Source: Myxococcales bacterium (GTDB lineage: Bacteria; Myxococcota; Myxococcia; Myxococcales; Myxococcaceae). From it: DNA of 8,030 nt. The position numbers were made by a program, and so were the translations under genes. Positions 4,979 to 8,030 of this stretch are shown one piece after another. The number at the start of each line of letters is the position of its first letter. Positions within the stretch are counted from its first letter, which is position 1. The stretch is from assembly GCA_009885595.1 (NCBI GenBank), contig VFKJ01000221.1, positions 1 to 8,030 on the forward strand. The letters are read 5' to 3'. The notes below the pieces were generated by a model. The model saw nothing but the letters and a program-made list of their open reading frames with translations. It ran no database searches and was not told where the DNA came from.

Positions 4979-7758
4979 CGTCGCGCGCGCGGCCCCTGGT
5001 CATCACGCTGCTGCTGTTGTCCGGCGCGACGGGCCTCGTCTACGAGCTGGCGTGGTCCAAGCGGCTGGCGAACCTGCTGGGGAACACGGGCCAGGCCCAC
5101 GCGATCGTGCTCTCGACCTTCATGGGCGGGCTGGCGCTGGGCGCGTACCTCTTCGGGCGGCGGGCCGATCGGTCGAAGCGGCCGCTGGCGCTCTACGGCG
5201 TGCTCGAGCTGGGCATCGGGCTCTACGCGTTGGTGTTGCCCCAGGTGCTCGAGGTGGCAGGTGAGGTCTACCTGCGGGTCGCCCCCGGGCTGAGCGGACT
5301 GCCGCGGCTCTCGGCGCGGCTGGGCCTGGCGGCGTCGGCGCTGCTGATTCCCACGCTCCTGATGGGCGGAACACTGCCGGTGCTGATGCGGCACCTCACG
5401 GAGCGCCTCGGCTCAGCGCGGCGGCAGCTCTCGATCCTCTACGCGGTCAACAGCCTGGGCGCGTCGGCGGGCTGCCTGTTCGCCGGCATGTGGCTGGTGC
5501 CCGGCGTGGGTTTGAGCGTGTCCGAGCGGCTGGCGGCGGTGGTGAACCTGGCGCTGGGGGCCGCCGCGGTGGTGGCGGGGTGGCGGCTGCTGGCGACGCC
5601 CACCGCGAACCCCGCCGGGGAAGCAGAGACGCCCGCCTTTGGACCTGCCGCGGTGCGCGCCGCCCTGGTGGGCACCGCGCTCGCGGGGTTCACCTCGATG
5701 ACCTACGAGACGGTGTGGATTCGCGTGCTGTCGATCGTGCTGGGCGGCACCAGCTACGCGTTCACGCTGATCCTGACGGCGTTCATCCTGGGGATCTCGC
5801 TGGGCAGCTTCTGGCTCTCCACGCGCTCCGACGAGAACGCGCTGCGCACCTTCGGGCGGCTGCAGCTGGCGCTGGTCTTCGCGGTGCTGGTGTCGATGAC
5901 GGCGTACGCGCGCTTGCCGTACGCGTTCATCCAGGTGCACGCGCGGCTCGATCACGGCCCGCAGACCTGGGGCACCTACCAGGTGCTCAGCTTCGTGGTG
6001 TGTGGCGCGCTGCTGCTGCCGCCCACGTTCCTGCTCGGCGCCAGCTTCCCCGCGGCCGCGCGCGTGGCGCTGAGGGCGATGTCGGACGTGGGCGCGCGCC
6101 TGGGCACCACCTACCTGTGGAACACCATCGGCACGGTGAGCGGGGCGCTGCTGGGGGGGCTGGTGCTGCTGCCGGTGCTGGGCCTCGAGGGCACGCTCGC
6201 GCTCGCGTTGGTCGCGAACCTGATCGCCGCGGGCTGGGCGCTGCTCGCCGACGGCTCGGGCGTCGAGCGGAAGCAGGCCTTCACGCTGTTGGTGCCCGCG
6301 GGCGTGGCGCTGGTGGTGGCGGTGGTGGGCACCTCGGGCTGGGCCTCGACGCTCGCCGCCTCGGGCCGCTACCGCGAATGGAATCGCAGCTTCGACAGCT
6401 ACGCCGAGTTTCTCGAGGAAGTGAAAGCGCGCAGCGTCATCCGTTTCTATCGCGACGACGTGTTCGCCTCGGTGTTGGTGGGCACGCAGGACGACGATCG
6501 CCGCTACCTGCGCATCAACGGCAAGGTCGACGGCTCGAACGGCACCGACATCGACACCCAGATCCTCGCCGGGCACCTGGGCGTGTTGCTGCACCCGAAA
6601 GAGGTGAAGCGGGTGCTGCTGGTCGGGGTGGGGGCGGGCATCACCGCCGGCTCGCTGCTCGCGCACCCCATCGAGCGCCTCGACGTGGTGGAGATCAGCC
6701 CCGCGGTGGTGGAGGCGGCGGCGTTCTTCAAGCCGGATCACCGCGACGCCTTCAACGATCCGCGCTGCCACGTGTACATCGAAGACGCGCGCACCTTCCT
6801 CGCGCTCTCGACCGAGCCGTACGATCTGATCGTCAGCGTGCCGAGCAACCCGTGGGTCTCGGGGGTGTCGGGGCTCTTCTCCAAAGACTTCTTCGAGATG
6901 GCCAGGGGCAAGCTGGCGCCGGGTGGGCGCCTGGTGCAGTGGATCCACACCTACGAGTCTTCCGTTTCGCTGGTGAAGTTGGTGGTGCGCACGCTGCGCG
7001 GCTCGTTCGAGCACGGCACCACCTGGGTGGGGCCTGACGATCTGGTGCTGGTCGCCAGCCGCGAGCCGCAGGCGTTTTCGCTCGCCACGCTCACCGCGCG
7101 GATGGCGCGGCCCGAGGTGAGCGCTGATCTCTCGCGCATTCACCTGAAGCTGCCCACCACGCTGCTCGGCCGCCAGGTGCACGGCGACGAAGCGCAGAAA
7201 CGCTTCGGCGGCGAGGGGCCCGTCAACACCGACGATCACAACGTGCTCGAGTACGGCTCGCCCATCGCCTACTTCGTGGCCGCCGACGTGCGCGTGCCCG
7301 ACTCGCGGCGCCTGGTGGACGAGCGGAGCACGCTCGAGCTGTCGAAGGTGCTGGGAGGGCGCGCGCTCTCGGAGAGTGAAGCGCACGATCTCTACGCGAG
7401 CCTCTCGTGGGTGCATCCGCCCGATGATCCGCTGGTGCGCGCGGCGGCGGCGGCGTGGCTCGACGCGAACGGCGAGTCGGTGGAGGCGGCCCAGGCCTTC
7501 GCGGCCGCGGCGCTTCGCCAGGGCGATGTGCTGCGGGCGCTCGAGGTGCTGCGGCCGATCATCGAACGCGAGGCCGATTCACCCGACGCGTACGCGACCT
7601 GGCTCGAGGCGACCCGCCGGCTCTCCACGCGCGAGGGCGCACCGTGGCATGCTGCTTCGGCCGACGTAATCGACGCGGAAATGAAGGGCCGAAAGTCGCT
7701 CGCCGCTCACCCTGATCACCAGGGCCTGAAGGCGTTGCTTGAGGTCGAGAGGCCGTAA
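4975..7758 (+). CDS. Polytopic membrane protein with fused spermidine-synthase-like domain
   Basis: The 927-residue product starts at GTG (VTSRARPLVITLLLL), overlapping the previous stop as GTGA, so it is probably coupled to the surface protein. Residues about 8-453 hold roughly 12-13 membrane segments arranged as two related halves offset by about 222 residues (YELAW at 23 versus YETVW at 244; PTLLMGG at 126 versus PTFLLGA at 350). Residues about 480-700 form a SpeE-like Rossmann domain: LRINGKVDGS at 512-521, nucleotide loop GVGAG at 551-555, acidic E573, EDARTFL at 603-609 and SVPSNPW at 621-627. NTDDHNVLEY (751-760) matches the tail motif usual in this fused family. Residues 783-927 are helical and Ala-rich, perhaps TPR-like. 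True spermidine synthases transfer aminopropyl from decarboxylated AdoMet using Asp residues in a DxxDP-type motif; here these positions appear to be V622 and N625, so spermidine synthesis is doubtful. Substrate unknown. No terminator is visible after the stop. Confidence 0.9.
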   Translation: MTSRARPLVITLLLLSGATGLVYELAWSKRLANLLGNTGQAHAIVLSTFMGGLALGAYLFGRRADRSKRPLALYGVLELGIGLYALVLPQVLEVAGEVYLRVAPGLSGLPRLSARLGLAASALLIPTLLMGGTLPVLMRHLTERLGSARRQLSILYAVNSLGASAGCLFAGMWLVPGVGLSVSERLAAVVNLALGAAAVVAGWRLLATPTANPAGEAETPAFGPAAVRAALVGTALAGFTSMTYETVWIRVLSIVLGGTSYAFTLILTAFILGISLGSFWLSTRSDENALRTFGRLQLALVFAVLVSMTAYARLPYAFIQVHARLDHGPQTWGTYQVLSFVVCGALLLPPTFLLGASFPAAARVALRAMSDVGARLGTTYLWNTIGTVSGALLGGLVLLPVLGLEGTLALALVANLIAAGWALLADGSGVERKQAFTLLVPAGVALVVAVVGTSGWASTLAASGRYREWNRSFDSYAEFLEEVKARSVIRFYRDDVFASVLVGTQDDDRRYLRINGKVDGSNGTDIDTQILAGHLGVLLHPKEVKRVLLVGVGAGITAGSLLAHPIERLDVVEISPAVVEAAAFFKPDHRDAFNDPRCHVYIEDARTFLALSTEPYDLIVSVPSNPWVSGVSGLFSKDFFEMARGKLAPGGRLVQWIHTYESSVSLVKLVVRTLRGSFEHGTTWVGPDDLVLVASREPQAFSLATLTARMARPEVSADLSRIHLKLPTTLLGRQVHGDEAQKRFGGEGPVNTDDHNVLEYGSPIAYFVAADVRVPDSRRLVDERSTLELSKVLGGRALSESEAHDLYASLSWVHPPDDPLVRAAAAAWLDANGESVEAAQAFAAAALRQGDVLRALEVLRPIIEREADSPDAYATWLEATRRLSTREGAPWHAASADVIDAEMKGRKSLAAHPDHQGLKALLEVERP

Positions 7759-7822
7759 GTGGCTGTCGTTGCAGGTGAATTTGACCTCCGGCGCCGCATC
7801 CTCCCGTTGACGTATGGAGAGG

Positions 7823-7839
7823 TCGAAGGTCCTCTTCGA
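7823..7839 (+). repeat. Inverted repeat in the pilin leader
   Basis: TCGAAG, a 5-nt loop GTCCT, then CTTCGA: a perfect 6-bp inverted repeat, extendable by one G-U pair. A third copy of TCGAAG (7879-7884) overlaps the pilin ribosome binding site, so the CTTCGA arm could pair with either copy. It may be a protein-binding site or part of a leader RNA fold. A 6-bp dyad can arise by chance. Confidence 0.4.
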
Positions 7840-7880
7840 TACTCCTTTCATCAACAGCGCCTCACTCCCGGGGCCCATTC

Positions 7881-7887
7881 GAAGGAG
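7881..7887 (+). promoter_or_regulatory. Ribosome binding site of the pilin gene
   Basis: GAAGGAG with a 7-nt spacer before ATG 7895 is the strongest Shine-Dalgarno sequence in the window. That fits a highly translated structural pilin and confirms the start. Confidence 0.85.
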
Positions 7888-7894
7888 CGACACC

Positions 7895-8030
7895 ATGGCG
7901 AAGCTCAACAAGCAGATGGCCCTCAAGAAGTCCCGCGGTCAGGGCATGACCGAATACATCATCATCGTGGCGCTCATCGCGATCGCGGCCATCGGCGTGA
8001 TCACCCTCTTCGGCGACAACATCAAGGCGC
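7895..8030 (+). CDS. Flp-family type IVb prepilin, N-terminal part (cut by window edge)
   Basis: Forty-five codons are visible before the right edge. The product starts MAKLNKQMALKKSRG, a short basic leader, followed by QGMTEYIIIVALIAI and a continuing hydrophobic helix to FGDNIKA. Cleavage after G15 by a TadV/PilD-type prepilin peptidase would put Glu at +5 and Tyr at +6 of the mature pilin, the hallmark of Flp pilins. Such proteins are usually 50-80 residues, so most of the gene is probably present. The mature subunit would sit in the inner membrane and assemble into tight-adherence (Tad) pili used in surface attachment. It has its own strong ribosome binding site and a 136-bp upstream gap, so it is likely a separate transcription unit, commonly the first gene of a tad locus. 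A TadE/TadG-type pseudopilin is the main alternative, but the EY motif favours Flp. Confidence 0.88.
   Translation, partial: MAKLNKQMALKKSRGQGMTEYIIIVALIAIAAIGVITLFGDNIKA

Larger units (their letters stand above)
7759..7894 (+). promoter_or_regulatory. Leader and probable promoter region of the pilin gene
   Basis: This 136-bp gap precedes the pilin gene. It has no hairpin plus U-run that would end transcription of the upstream gene. TTGACG at 7807-7812 resembles a -35 hexamer, but no convincing -10 lies 16-18 bp after it; GATACT at 7838-7843 is 25 bp away. An imperfect 15-bp palindrome (AGGTGAATTTGACCT, one mismatched pair) is at 7773-7787 and could be an operator. CTCCTT at 7842-7847 is exactly complementary to AAGGAG at 7882-7887 in the ribosome binding site. 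Promoter placement is uncertain. Confidence 0.35.

Noticed and set aside
6153..6159. Run of seven G in the SpeE-like gene as a phase-variation tract
   Set aside because: It encodes Gly-Gly in a membrane helix and is short for such GC-rich DNA; the frame is intact and nothing else suggests switching.
5413..7416. Antisense open frame of 667 codons over the SpeE-like gene
   Set aside because: The composition is Arg/His/Gln-rich and low in complexity, while the plus-strand frame has membrane segments and SpeE motifs.
7760..7773. Sigma-54-like element TGGCTGTCGTTGCA upstream of the pilin
   Set aside because: The GG and GC dinucleotides are 10 bp apart instead of the required 12, and the site is about 120 bp from the pilin start.
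7579..7926. Minus-strand open frame of 115 codons across the pilin leader
   Set aside because: It overlaps the 3' end of the SpeE-like gene and the pilin start on the opposite strand, and shows no recognisable motif. The LLSFAMVSLL start is the complement of the pilin leader region.

Overview
The window is very GC-rich, with a strong bias to G or C at third codon positions. It contains a surface protein with a MYXO-CTERM-like tail (single Cys, short hydrophobic span, Arg cluster) and the start of a Flp-type pilin gene. Together these point to a myxobacterium (Myxococcota); I cannot name the genus. No rRNA, tRNA, CRISPR array, insertion sequence or phage gene is visible. Base and codon use look uniform, so nothing suggests recent transfer.

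Layout. Left arm, minus strand: a 371-residue exported protein of unknown family (326-1441), followed by the N-terminal part of a Cys-rich lipoprotein (1-329, running off the left edge). The two genes share an ATGA overlap, so they are probably translationally coupled. A 117-bp divergent intergenic region (1442-1558) separates them from the right arm. It holds a 13-bp GC-rich hairpin that is well paired only in the plus-strand transcript, plus a TATAAG -10-like element.

Right arm, plus strand: a 1139-residue secreted repeat protein (1559-4978) has a signal peptide, a NIDO-like N-terminal domain, four CARDB-like repeats, four putative-Ig (He_PIG-like) repeats and the MYXO-CTERM-like tail. It shares a GTGA overlap with a 927-residue polytopic membrane protein (4975-7758) of the 'fused MFS/spermidine synthase' type. 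In that protein the positions of the catalytic acids of true spermidine synthases appear to be Val and Asn. After a 136-bp gap with its own strong ribosome binding site, a Flp/TadA-system (type IVb) prepilin begins at 7895 and runs off the right edge; it probably opens a separate tad-type locus.

How the genes may work together. The two plus-strand coupled genes look like one unit: a surface-anchored adhesion-like or scaffold protein made together with an inner-membrane protein carrying a non-canonical aminopropyltransferase-like domain. Every gene in the window encodes an envelope or exported product, so this is a cell-surface neighbourhood. The best candidates for something undescribed are the coupled surface-protein/SpeE-like pair and the unrecognised exported protein with SCGGLH and SCHAAH motifs coupled to a lipoprotein.
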